From contig CACXCY010000216.1 in NCBI GenBank assembly GCA_902766265.1, forward strand, positions 1-11,815: a stretch of 11,815 nt of DNA, in the 5' to 3' direction. Source of the stretch: an uncultured Bacteroidota bacterium. GTDB lineage: Bacteria; Bacteroidota; Bacteroidia; Bacteroidales; P3. Shown here piece after piece: positions 1 to 7,423 of the stretch (position 1 is its first letter; every line of letters begins with the position of its first letter). A model generated the notes under the pieces. That model was not told the origin of the DNA, searched no databases, and worked only from the letters and a program-made list of their open reading frames with translations. The position numbers and the translations under genes are program-made.

Positions 1-45
1 ATTACACACGTACAGACAAATGAATACATTTGGTAATAACTAACG

Positions 46-66
46 CATTTTACATTTCACATTTCA
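46..66 (+). repeat. Three tandem 7-base units upstream of the promoter
   Basis: Three adjacent 7-base units are visible: CATTTTA (46-52), CATTTCA (53-59) and CATTTCA (60-66). The last unit ends directly at the proposed -33 box of the promoter for the large surface-protein gene. Such a short array could be a protein-binding site, a slippage-prone tract or chance in AT-rich DNA. The repeat itself is certain; any function is inference. Confidence 0.6.
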
Positions 67-98
67 CTTGTTGGTGTCTAAAAAAAAACGTATCTTTG
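67..98 (+). promoter_or_regulatory. Bacteroidota-type promoter of the T9SS surface-protein gene
   Basis: The -7 box TATCTTTG (91-98) matches the Bacteroidota consensus TAnnTTTG at every fixed position. The -33 box CTTG (67-70) differs from TTTG by one base, and the 20-base spacing is normal for this phylum. Transcription would start near 105, leaving an untranslated leader of roughly 16 bases before the ATG at 122. No Shine-Dalgarno sequence is seen in the leader, as is usual in this phylum. Confidence 0.75.
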
Positions 99-121
99 CA
101 CATTCGTTTGTCTAATTCCTT

Positions 122-3100
122 ATGAGTATCTTTCGACGTTCTATCCTCTATATACTGATGTTGCTGCTCTGCTTCACCACTTGGGCACGCAACGAACGTG
201 ACACATTGGGGGTGGGCACGCGTATGACTTTTTCCGAAAACCTTGGGCAATGGGACGACCAAATATTGTTCCGCTCGCAGATGAAAGCGGCGACCCTGTT
301 TCTGGAGAAAGACCGCTTCACCATCGTGGTGCAGCACCCGGACAATAGCAATTTGCACCACCACCCTGCCCTCAACAATGAGGACAAGCGCTATCGCCAA
401 CACGCTTACCAAGTGCTCTTTGTGGGGGCGAAAACGCAACACGTGGAGGGTGGCCAGAAGCATGAAGACTACGAGAACTACTTCATCGGCAAGGACCGCC
501 GGCGTTGGAAAGGCGGCGTGGGGATATATGATGACGTCAACTACCGCGACCTTTACCCAGGCATTGACCTTAAGGTATATTCGGCTGCAAATGCCATGAA
601 ATACGACTTTATAGTGGCTCCTGGAGCCAATCCGTCGGATATCTGCATGCGATACGAAGGCGTGGATGGCACCCGCCTACAGAACGGCAACATTGTGGTT
701 AAGACCTCGGTTCTCGACATCGTGGAGCTGCGACCTTATGCCTACCAGATGGTGGACGGCCACGAGGTTGAAGTGGAAGCCCGCTACATACTCAAAAACG
801 ACGAGGCACGCATACAAGTGGGGCGCTACGACGCCACCCGCCCTCTCATCATTGACCCATACCTATACTTCTCCACCTACACTGGATCCACATCAGACAA
901 CTGGGGAACCACAGCCGCCTACGATGCACACAAAAACGTATACACCTCGGGAGTATCTTTCGCGCAAGGATACCCCTATTCGTTGGGGGCATTCGACAGC
1001 ACCTACAACGGCAACGCCGATGTGGGCATCTTCGTGTTCAGCCCCGACGGCAGCCAACGCCGCTATGCCACATACCTGGGAGGGAACTATGGTGATATGC
1101 CCCATAGTCTTTTCGTTAACGACCTCGATGAATTGGTCATCTTCGGAACGACGGGGTCCGACAACTTTCCAACCACACCAACGGCCTACGACACTTCGTT
1201 CAACGGCGGCACTCCGATACAGTACGAATCGAACGCCATCAACTATCCCAACGGATCCGACATCTTCGTCAGCCGCTTCAGTAATGACGGCAGACGCCTA
1301 CTGGCCTCCACCTATGTAGGCGGCGCAGGTAACGACGGATTGAACTACGAGAACTACTACAACGCCAACAATACTCTCATTATGCTGGGCAACGACTCGC
1401 TTTACTACAACTATGGCGACGGCGCTCGCGGAGAATTGATTACCGACGACTTGGCCAACATTTACGTCGGCTCGACCACCAAATCGGCCAATTTCCCTGT
1501 AACATCCAACAGTTTCCGTCCCTTCTACAGCGGCGGGCAAGACGGCGTGGTGTTCAAATTGGATTACAATCTATCCAACCTGCTATGGAGCAGCTATATT
1601 GGGGGCTATGGCGACGATGCTGTATATTCCATAGACGTTGACAACGAATACAACTTGTTGGTATGCGGCGGCACCAATTCCATCAACTTCCCAACGACCT
1701 CAAACGCATACAATACCAGCTATAACGGAGGCAGCGCCGACGGCTTCATAGCCAAGATTTCCTACCACGGCAATATGCTTATGGCTTCCACCCTCTTCGG
1801 CTCATCATCCTACGACCAATGCTACTTCGTACGCACCGGCAAACGCAACGATGCCTTTGTCTTCGGACAGACGACAGCCAGCGGCACCACCCTCGTCCAT
1901 AACGCCACCTACAACACTCCTAATAGCGGACAATTTCTGGCACGATTCACCCCCGAACTCGACTCTCTGATTTGGTCAACAGTATTCGGTACTGGCAGCG
2001 GAGAGCCCAACATCTCACCTACCGCCTTCGCCGCCGATGTGTGCGACCGTGTCTATGCCGCTGGATGGGGACGCAAGTTCTGCGGCTACTATTTGGCCGG
2101 TCAGACGATACCGTGGAATACCTACGGCACATGGGGAATGCCCATCACGCCCGATGCCTACCAAAGCACTACCGACGGACAAGACTTCTATGTGTTCAGT
2201 ATAGACGATGCCGCATCCCAACAGGTGTACGGCAGTTTCTTCGGCGAGATACACGGGCTCAACGACAACTACGGCGGTACCGACCATGTGGACGGAGGCA
2301 CCAGCCGTTTTGACCGCTGCGCCACCCTATACCAATCGGTATGTGCCAGTTGCGGCGGTACTGACGCTTTTCCCACCACCGCCGGCGTATGGTCAACAAC
2401 CAACAACGCTTCCAACTGCAACAATGCTGTGTTCCGGCTCAATGTCAACAACGACTTTCCCGTGGCCGACTTTGTTCAGCCTCCGACCCAATGCGCCCCT
2501 GTGTTCAACTACCAGTTTGAATTCACCGGCCGCGCCGACCGTGTGCAATGGACATTTGGCGACGGTTCTGCTGCGCAGACGATACGAAACGGTTCCTTTA
2601 ACGTGCGCCACACCTACCTTTCTCCAGGTATGTACACCGTGCGGCTGGTGGCCTATATGGATACCGGATGCTGTGGTACCGACACCATCGAACATCAGAT
2701 ACTTGTTCTGGGCAACCGCTCATCGTGGCTGGACACACTCAGCGTCTGTCCTGGCAATCCTATACAAATAGGACTCACACCAACCATCAATTCCACCTAC
2801 CGTTGGATTACAGGGGCAGTAAGCGACAGCACTATCGCCAATCCCTACTGTTCTTCGGACGGACACTACACCCTACTGGTGAGCAACATCACCAACTCTT
2901 GTGTGGACACAGTACACCAAATTGTCACACTGGGGCATGCAAACTTTTCCATCACGGGCGATACAGCCAGCTGCTCCTCGCCGCTGACATTCGCCGTCAA
3001 CTGCCAGGGTAGCCAAATCCACTATTTCTGGTCGCACCACGACAATTTCTCCGATACTATCAACACCAATACCCTATTGCCCAATATCACCATCGACCTT

Positions 3101-4393
3101 GACACTTCTATGACTTTGTATGTCCACGTGGTTGACCAACTGGGATGTGAAGAGACCGACAGCATCCATGTGCGATTCTACTCCGTAGTGGACACTCTTA
3201 TCACCACCCCGACCAGCTGCCCCGACAACTGCGACGGAACCATCACGTCGCTATCGACCGGTTTTGCTGTCCGCCCCTATAGTTACGCTTGCGACAATAC
3301 GCCACTTACAGATAGCGTGGCTCGCGACCTCTGTCCTGGCGACCACACGATGCTTTTTACAGACGCCAACGGATGCCACGTGGAGAAACACGCTACCATC
3401 GTCGCCCCACCGCAACCGACGGTCTCAGCTACGGTAACACACGTTCCCTGCCGTGATGGCAACACTGGAGCCATACAACTTGCTGTGAGCGGTAATGCTC
3501 CGCCATACACGTTCCTCTGGGCCGACGACAGCAGCACCAGCAACAGCCGCTCCCAACTGACCGTAGGCCTCTATATCGTCACCATCACAGATTCCAACGG
3601 ATGCCACTTTGATGACACCGTCGAGGTGCGCGACATGGCCAACCTCAGCGTTGAGGCCCAATTCATCAGCAACACTTGCGAAGATGATTGTTCTGGGCGT
3701 GCCTCAGCCATTGTGACTGGCGGCACGGCGCCCTTCTCCTACGCTTGGAGCAACGGAGAGACCACCTCCGATGCGGAACACCTATGCGACGGCACATCAC
3801 ATTTTATTGTCACCGACGCCAACGGGTGCGTCGAAGGGGACTCCGTATTCATCGACACGCAGCACTCCTTTGCCGATGTCAACGCTTGGGCCGACACCGA
3901 TGTGGTGTTCATCAACGGTAGCACAGGGCTGCACGTCACCACCATCCCCAACGGCAGTTACAGCTGGTATCCTGCAGGGCCACTCGACAACGCCTCGTCA
4001 CCCAATCCTGTGGCCACGCTGACCGACACTACCATCTTTGTTGTCACGGTGACCGACTCGGTGGGATGCACCTACAATGACACGGTACGTGTGTGCTGCA
4101 TTAACGTCAACTGCGGCGAAGAGAACATTTTCATTCCCAACGCCTTCACTCCTAACGACGACGGCAAGAACGACCAACTGTGCTTCCGTGGCGAATGGGT
4201 GCGGGAGTTCTACATAGCCATCTTCACCCGCTGGGGCGAAATGGTGTACGAGTCACACGACATCAACGCCTGCTGGGACGGACGCTACAAGAACAATCTC
4301 TGCTTGCCCGGCGTTTATACGTACTACTGCAAGGTGTCGTGCGAAGCCGGCATGGAGAACCAGTTCAAGGGCGACATAACGCTAATCCGATGA
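122..4393 (+). CDS. Large T9SS-exported surface protein: DUF7948-like, SBBP propeller, PKD, SprB-like repeats, type B sorting domain
   Basis: This 1423-residue protein begins with a signal peptide (about residues 1-22, hydrophobic core YILMLLLCF, likely cut after WA). Residues about 35-250 resemble the DUF7948 domain that precedes SBBP repeats in Bacteroidota (NLGQW, DLYPGIDLKVY, YDFIVAPGANPS, PLIIDP). Residues about 250-775 carry SBBP-type beta-propeller repeats (FPTT, AY, YNGG, then STY.GG..D). A PKD domain with WTFGDGS spans about 780-865. Ig/PKD-like and SprB-like modules follow to about 1330, marked by a repeated D..GC motif. Residues 1333-1423 form a gliding-motility-associated C-terminal domain (IPNAFTPNDDGKND, FTRWGEMVYES, W.G, PGVYTYY), the type B signal for T9SS export and surface attachment. 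Family knowledge suggests adhesion, gliding or an extracellular matrix role, but the ligand is unknown. No T9SS machinery gene is in the window. The start at 122 is supported by the promoter and the signal peptide. Confidence 0.93.
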   Translation: MSIFRRSILYILMLLLCFTTWARNERDTLGVGTRMTFSENLGQWDDQILFRSQMKAATLFLEKDRFTIVVQHPDNSNLHHHPALNNEDKRYRQHAYQVLFVGAKTQHVEGGQKHEDYENYFIGKDRRRWKGGVGIYDDVNYRDLYPGIDLKVYSAANAMKYDFIVAPGANPSDICMRYEGVDGTRLQNGNIVVKTSVLDIVELRPYAYQMVDGHEVEVEARYILKNDEARIQVGRYDATRPLIIDPYLYFSTYTGSTSDNWGTTAAYDAHKNVYTSGVSFAQGYPYSLGAFDSTYNGNADVGIFVFSPDGSQRRYATYLGGNYGDMPHSLFVNDLDELVIFGTTGSDNFPTTPTAYDTSFNGGTPIQYESNAINYPNGSDIFVSRFSNDGRRLLASTYVGGAGNDGLNYENYYNANNTLIMLGNDSLYYNYGDGARGELITDDLANIYVGSTTKSANFPVTSNSFRPFYSGGQDGVVFKLDYNLSNLLWSSYIGGYGDDAVYSIDVDNEYNLLVCGGTNSINFPTTSNAYNTSYNGGSADGFIAKISYHGNMLMASTLFGSSSYDQCYFVRTGKRNDAFVFGQTTASGTTLVHNATYNTPNSGQFLARFTPELDSLIWSTVFGTGSGEPNISPTAFAADVCDRVYAAGWGRKFCGYYLAGQTIPWNTYGTWGMPITPDAYQSTTDGQDFYVFSIDDAASQQVYGSFFGEIHGLNDNYGGTDHVDGGTSRFDRCATLYQSVCASCGGTDAFPTTAGVWSTTNNASNCNNAVFRLNVNNDFPVADFVQPPTQCAPVFNYQFEFTGRADRVQWTFGDGSAAQTIRNGSFNVRHTYLSPGMYTVRLVAYMDTGCCGTDTIEHQILVLGNRSSWLDTLSVCPGNPIQIGLTPTINSTYRWITGAVSDSTIANPYCSSDGHYTLLVSNITNSCVDTVHQIVTLGHANFSITGDTASCSSPLTFAVNCQGSQIHYFWSHHDNFSDTINTNTLLPNITIDLDTSMTLYVHVVDQLGCEETDSIHVRFYSVVDTLITTPTSCPDNCDGTITSLSTGFAVRPYSYACDNTPLTDSVARDLCPGDHTMLFTDANGCHVEKHATIVAPPQPTVSATVTHVPCRDGNTGAIQLAVSGNAPPYTFLWADDSSTSNSRSQLTVGLYIVTITDSNGCHFDDTVEVRDMANLSVEAQFISNTCEDDCSGRASAIVTGGTAPFSYAWSNGETTSDAEHLCDGTSHFIVTDANGCVEGDSVFIDTQHSFADVNAWADTDVVFINGSTGLHVTTIPNGSYSWYPAGPLDNASSPNPVATLTDTTIFVVTVTDSVGCTYNDTVRVCCINVNCGEENIFIPNAFTPNDDGKNDQLCFRGEWVREFYIAIFTRWGEMVYESHDINACWDGRYKNNLCLPGVYTYYCKVSCEAGMENQFKGDITLIR

Positions 4394-5250
4394 AAGAGAA
4401 GAAAGACCAGTTCGTCATCGCCTATCTGGCCGATCTTGACAATCCCGACACCGTGCTGACCCATGCCGTGGCGCTGGCACGCATGCTCGGCAAAGGTCTC
4501 ATCCTGCTCTACATCTCCGACCCTCGCTACACCGACCTTACGCCCGACGAGGCAGGAAGCCGGCTGCAGGCATTGCGCTCGCAGGTGCAGTCGAACGGCA
4601 TCGGAGGCATGGCTCCCCTGGCCGACGTGAGCCACTGCGCGCTAAAGAACGAGACCAAGCCGGTGGTCGACGCGCTGCCCACGCTACTCAACGCCGTGGT
4701 CGCCGTGGCTCAGGTGGACGACCATGCACGGCGACGCTCTCCGACACACAAGAAAGAGCTGCTGCACAACTTCAGCGAATGCAAGATTGCTTTCCTCACC
4801 GTCCAGCAACCTCTGTCCGGTTTCGGAGCGGCGCATGACGTGGCCTTCAGCGTGGACCACCGCAAGGAGAGCAAGGAGAAACTCATCTGGGCAAGCTACT
4901 TCGCCCGTTTCAACGCCAGTACGATGCATGTGCTCTACTACGACTATCGCGACGAGGGGCTACGCTACAAGTGGTACAGCAACATGCAGTTCATGCACCG
5001 CTTCTTCAGCAACCTGAAGCTGACCTTCGTGCCCCACGTGCTGCGCCGGCGGACGACCTTTGCCGATGTCAGCGCCCTCGACTACGCCAGCGCCAGCGGC
5101 TACGGGCTCTTCATTGCCGTCACCACTAGCGAGCGCGACGGCGTGGAGTTCTTCATCGGGGTGCAGGAAGACCGCATCATCGTCAACCGCCACCGCATCC
5201 CCGTCCTGTTCATCAATCCCCGCGACGACATCTACGTCCTCTGCGACTGA
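4390..5250 (+). CDS. Tandem universal-stress-protein-like (UspA fold) protein, degenerate
   Basis: The ATG at 4390 overlaps the stop of the surface-protein gene as ATGA, giving a 286-residue cytosolic protein with no signal peptide or membrane segment. It looks like two UspA-like halves. The first (about residues 7-142) opens with FVIAYLADLDNPDTVL followed by a helix and the strand LILLYISD. The second (about 148-286) opens with DVAFSVDHRKESKEKLIWAS and ends with the strand IPVLFINP. The glycine-rich ATP-binding motif of nucleotide-binding Usp proteins (G..G.........G[ST]) is not evident in either half, so it probably belongs to a non-canonical, possibly non-ATP-binding branch. An upstream in-frame ATG at 4180 would extend it into the surface-protein gene and is unlikely. 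No promoter of its own is visible, so it is probably co-transcribed and translationally coupled. The fold call is from sequence pattern only; the role is unknown. Confidence 0.75.
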   Translation: MKEKKDQFVIAYLADLDNPDTVLTHAVALARMLGKGLILLYISDPRYTDLTPDEAGSRLQALRSQVQSNGIGGMAPLADVSHCALKNETKPVVDALPTLLNAVVAVAQVDDHARRRSPTHKKELLHNFSECKIAFLTVQQPLSGFGAAHDVAFSVDHRKESKEKLIWASYFARFNASTMHVLYYDYRDEGLRYKWYSNMQFMHRFFSNLKLTFVPHVLRRRTTFADVSALDYASASGYGLFIAVTTSERDGVEFFIGVQEDRIIVNRHRIPVLFINPRDDIYVLCD

Positions 5251-5253
5251 ATT

Positions 5254-5262
5254 CCCCCCCCC
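5254..5262. repeat. Nine-base homopolymeric C tract
   Basis: Nine consecutive C residues lie three bases after the stop codon of the Usp-like gene, between the two converging transcription units. Such a run is prone to slippage in replication and to length errors in sequencing. It lies outside any reading frame, so a length change would not shift a gene. Confidence 0.9.
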
Positions 5263-5266
5263 TACA

Positions 5267-5326
5267 CACCAACTCAAAAACTGGTGACCACCATATAATT
5301 GTCATACACCAATTTTTCAGATGGTG
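5267..5326. repeat. Paired CACCA-N10-TGGTG inverted-repeat elements between converging genes
   Basis: Two 20-base elements, each CACCA, ten bases, TGGTG, lie at 5267-5286 and 5307-5326, exactly 40 bases apart. The ends, with flanking bases, read ACACCAA...TGGTGA in both copies, while the centres differ. A further CACCA at 5289-5293 directly follows the first element, so other pairings (for example CACCAT at 5289 with ATGGTG at 5321) are possible. The location, between the stop at 5250 and the rnz stop at 5349, suits transcription termination in one or both directions. No good T-tract follows either stem, so this is not a textbook terminator. Confidence 0.5.
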
Positions 5327-5348
5327 AGCAAGAAAAAGGATAATAATA

Positions 5349-6269
5349 CTATAAAGCTTTCACAGCGAGCGTCATACCATCGGCAGCAGCGATAGTGTCG
5401 GGAAAAACGGATTGCGCCTCTTCCAGCAGCGGGACCACGTCACTATAGCGGGCCGAGAAGTGGGTCAGCAGCAGTCGCCCCACGTGGGCCTTCCGCGCCA
5501 GCTGGGCGGCCTGCAAAGCGGTGCAGTGGCGCTTCTCGGCAGCGACGGACGCAAAATCGTTGGCAAAGGTGCTCTCCATACAGAGCAGGTCAACCCCTTC
5601 GACAACAGGGAGAATGGACTCGGTATATGCTGTATCGCAGCAATATGCGTAACGATGTACCGGACGTTTCGGCAGGGTGAGTTCCCCATTGGGCACCACC
5701 GTGCCGTCCGGTGCACGGAAGTCAGCGCCCTCTTTGACAAGCTGGATGTCGGCGGGCGACAGCGCATAGCGCTCGATGGCCTCCTTGCGAATGTTGAAAA
5801 AGGGCTGGTTTTCCTCGAACAGGTAGCCGTAGCAAGGTACCGAGTGGTCGAGCGGAAAAGCGGTCACAACGCATCTGGCGTTTCGAAACACCTCGACGGG
5901 CTCCGAAGCGTCAATCTCGACATAGTTAATTTCGTACTGCGGCACAGTATTCGAAATGCGGAAGAGTGTTTGCATGGCCTCGCGTAGCCCCCGAGGCGAA
6001 AAGACGGTCACCGGCTCGGTACGCCCACAGAGGTGCATCGACGAGAGCAACCCAGGCAAGCCGAATATATGGTCACCGTGGAGATGGGAAATGAAGATGG
6101 TGCCGAGCGACTGCATGCGCTGATGGGTGGCGCGAACCTGATGTTGTGCGGCCTCACCGCAGTCAACCAGCATCTTGAACCCATTAATGTTGACCACCTG
6201 CGAGCTACACTGGCGGTCGCGCTTGGGAGTGGCGGCTCCCGACCCGAGTATGGTGACGAAGAAATCCAC
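5349..6269 (-). CDS. rnz: Ribonuclease Z (tRNA 3' processing endonuclease)
   Basis: RNase Z is a zinc-dependent metallo-beta-lactamase-fold enzyme that cuts the 3' trailer from precursor tRNAs in the cytoplasm, normally as a dimer. From the GTG at 6269 the protein is 306 residues, the usual length for the short bacterial form. The N-terminal strand is followed by LGSGAATP, and the metal-binding motif HLHGDH lies at 62-67. The other expected ligands are H141 (in PLDHSVPCYGY), D211 (in CCDTAYTE) and H269 (in LLTHFSARY), spaced as in the Bacillus enzyme. An ATG at 6323 would add 18 residues and overlap the lipoprotein gene by 52 bases; that extension has no family counterpart, so GTG is preferred. 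The gene starts two bases after the lipoprotein stop and is the last gene of the symporter-lipoprotein-rnz unit. Confidence 0.95.
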   Translation of the reverse strand: MDFFVTILGSGAATPKRDRQCSSQVVNINGFKMLVDCGEAAQHQVRATHQRMQSLGTIFISHLHGDHIFGLPGLLSSMHLCGRTEPVTVFSPRGLREAMQTLFRISNTVPQYEINYVEIDASEPVEVFRNARCVVTAFPLDHSVPCYGYLFEENQPFFNIRKEAIERYALSPADIQLVKEGADFRAPDGTVVPNGELTLPKRPVHRYAYCCDTAYTESILPVVEGVDLLCMESTFANDFASVAAEKRHCTALQAAQLARKAHVGRLLLTHFSARYSDVVPLLEEAQSVFPDTIAAADGMTLAVKAL

Positions 6270-6271
6270 AG

Positions 6272-7423
6272 CTATTTGTTGAAATAGACAAGGTCGCCCG
6301 TAGCCGGGTCGAATGCGGCACAAATTTTGCCACCAGGCAGGTTGGCCACGGTGCCGAACTGAGCCACCTTTATCGTTTTCTGGAACTCGAACAGCGGCAA
6401 CTCCGACCCACGGCTATGACCGTAGACGGTGACGCTGGCCGTTTCGGGAATACGGTATTTGAACGTGTGTAGGTCGCGCCATCCACCCTTCTCCACTGTC
6501 TGCGTACGATGGCGCACAAAACGAGCCGCATTGCGCAGCATATTGTCGCAACGGATATTACAGGAGACCATCATCGCGTCGTCGACCGTGGAGTCGACGA
6601 GTCCCAAGATGGGTGAGAATTGGAAAATCTCCACAGTCTGGTTGTCGATGAGCGTCTTCTCGTCTCGGATGTCGACCGTGAAGACCACCGTCTCCGTGGC
6701 GACGCTGCCTGTAAACTGCGCTAAAAGCTGTTGACGGCGATCTTCAAGCTGGCCGTTGATATAGCGTAGCGCGTCGCCGTCGTAGGATATCTCATATTCA
6801 CCGAAAAGGAGTTGCTGCTGTTTGTCAGAGATCTCCTTAATCTCCTCTGCAGCAGCCACGGCACGCTGACGCACCGACCGCACATCCTTCTTAGCAGAAA
6901 CAAAAGACGGCGTACCCGGACGATCGTTACGGGTATAGAAAGTATCGGCACGATCGTAAAGATTATAAGAAGCCACCGATGACGGCGACGGCGGTGCAGC
7001 CGTCTCGGATGCGGCAATGGTACCATTGTCGTAAGGCATAGAGACATCAGCGGGCATGCCTACGGAGCGTAGCAGCCCTCGAGGATCCACATTGACAGCT
7101 ATACGATTGGGGCGGACAAAATAATAATGTCTTGGGTCGGGCTGATTAACGGCCTGAACCTCAATCGACCGAATACTATATACAGAATCCGACCCAACGC
7201 CAGCAATGCCCAGCAGGTCGTGCGCATACGGAGCAAATGGCGCACAGGCATAGTCGGCCTTGTCAAAAGTCACCGCCACCCGCAACTGTGTATAAGGCAA
7301 AGCATAGAGCAATCCTCCAGCGAGCTTGTTATTAGGTTTGGACTGAACCGAATAAACGGTGTAGCGACTGCAGGAACAGACTAACAATGCGAAAATAACC
7401 AGTATGATAGAATATCTTTTCAT
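6272..7423 (-). CDS. DUF4831-family lipoprotein
   Basis: This 383-residue protein starts with a lipoprotein signal peptide: MKRYSIILVIFALL, then VCSC, with C18 as the likely lipidated cysteine. It should be anchored in the envelope. The N-terminal YALPYTQLRVAVTFDKADY with a following PYAHDLLGI, and the C-terminal FGTVANLPGG and FDPATGDLVYF, match my memory of the DUF4831 family of Bacteroidota. The middle (about residues 175-240) is rich in E, Q, K and R and looks helical or coiled-coil. The family has no established function, so none is given here. The ATG overlaps the symporter stop by four bases (ATGA), and rnz begins two bases downstream. Translational coupling to the symporter is likely. 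Confidence 0.8.
   Translation of the reverse strand: MKRYSIILVIFALLVCSCSRYTVYSVQSKPNNKLAGGLLYALPYTQLRVAVTFDKADYACAPFAPYAHDLLGIAGVGSDSVYSIRSIEVQAVNQPDPRHYYFVRPNRIAVNVDPRGLLRSVGMPADVSMPYDNGTIAASETAAPPSPSSVASYNLYDRADTFYTRNDRPGTPSFVSAKKDVRSVRQRAVAAAEEIKEISDKQQQLLFGEYEISYDGDALRYINGQLEDRRQQLLAQFTGSVATETVVFTVDIRDEKTLIDNQTVEIFQFSPILGLVDSTVDDAMMVSCNIRCDNMLRNAARFVRHRTQTVEKGGWRDLHTFKYRIPETASVTVYGHSRGSELPLFEFQKTIKVAQFGTVANLPGGKICAAFDPATGDLVYFNK

Noticed and set aside
666..1319. A 217-codon open frame and a 187-codon one at 2208-2771, in other plus-strand frames of the surface-protein gene
   Set aside because: Both are Thr/Pro/Ser/Arg-rich out-of-frame readings of the large gene, whose own frame shows clear domains throughout. 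No family motif or start signal supports them.
4180..4389. Longer start for the Usp-like gene at 4180
   Set aside because: It would lie inside the sorting domain of the surface protein and add 70 Arg/His/Leu-rich residues with no UspA character. The ATG at 4390 fits an ATGA overlap and a typical UspA first strand.
122..4393. A contingency or phase-variable switch within the surface-protein gene
   Set aside because: I saw no long homopolymer or short-unit repeat inside the reading frame. The internal modules have diverged too far in DNA sequence to recombine readily.
5412..5987. A 191-codon open frame antisense to rnz
   Set aside because: RNase Z on the opposite strand has all its metal ligands and the expected length. 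The antisense frame has no recognisable motif and no promoter.
6270..6323. ATG start for rnz at 6323
   Set aside because: It overlaps the lipoprotein gene by 52 bases and adds 18 residues not seen in the family. From the GTG the metal ligands fall at the same positions as in the Bacillus enzyme.
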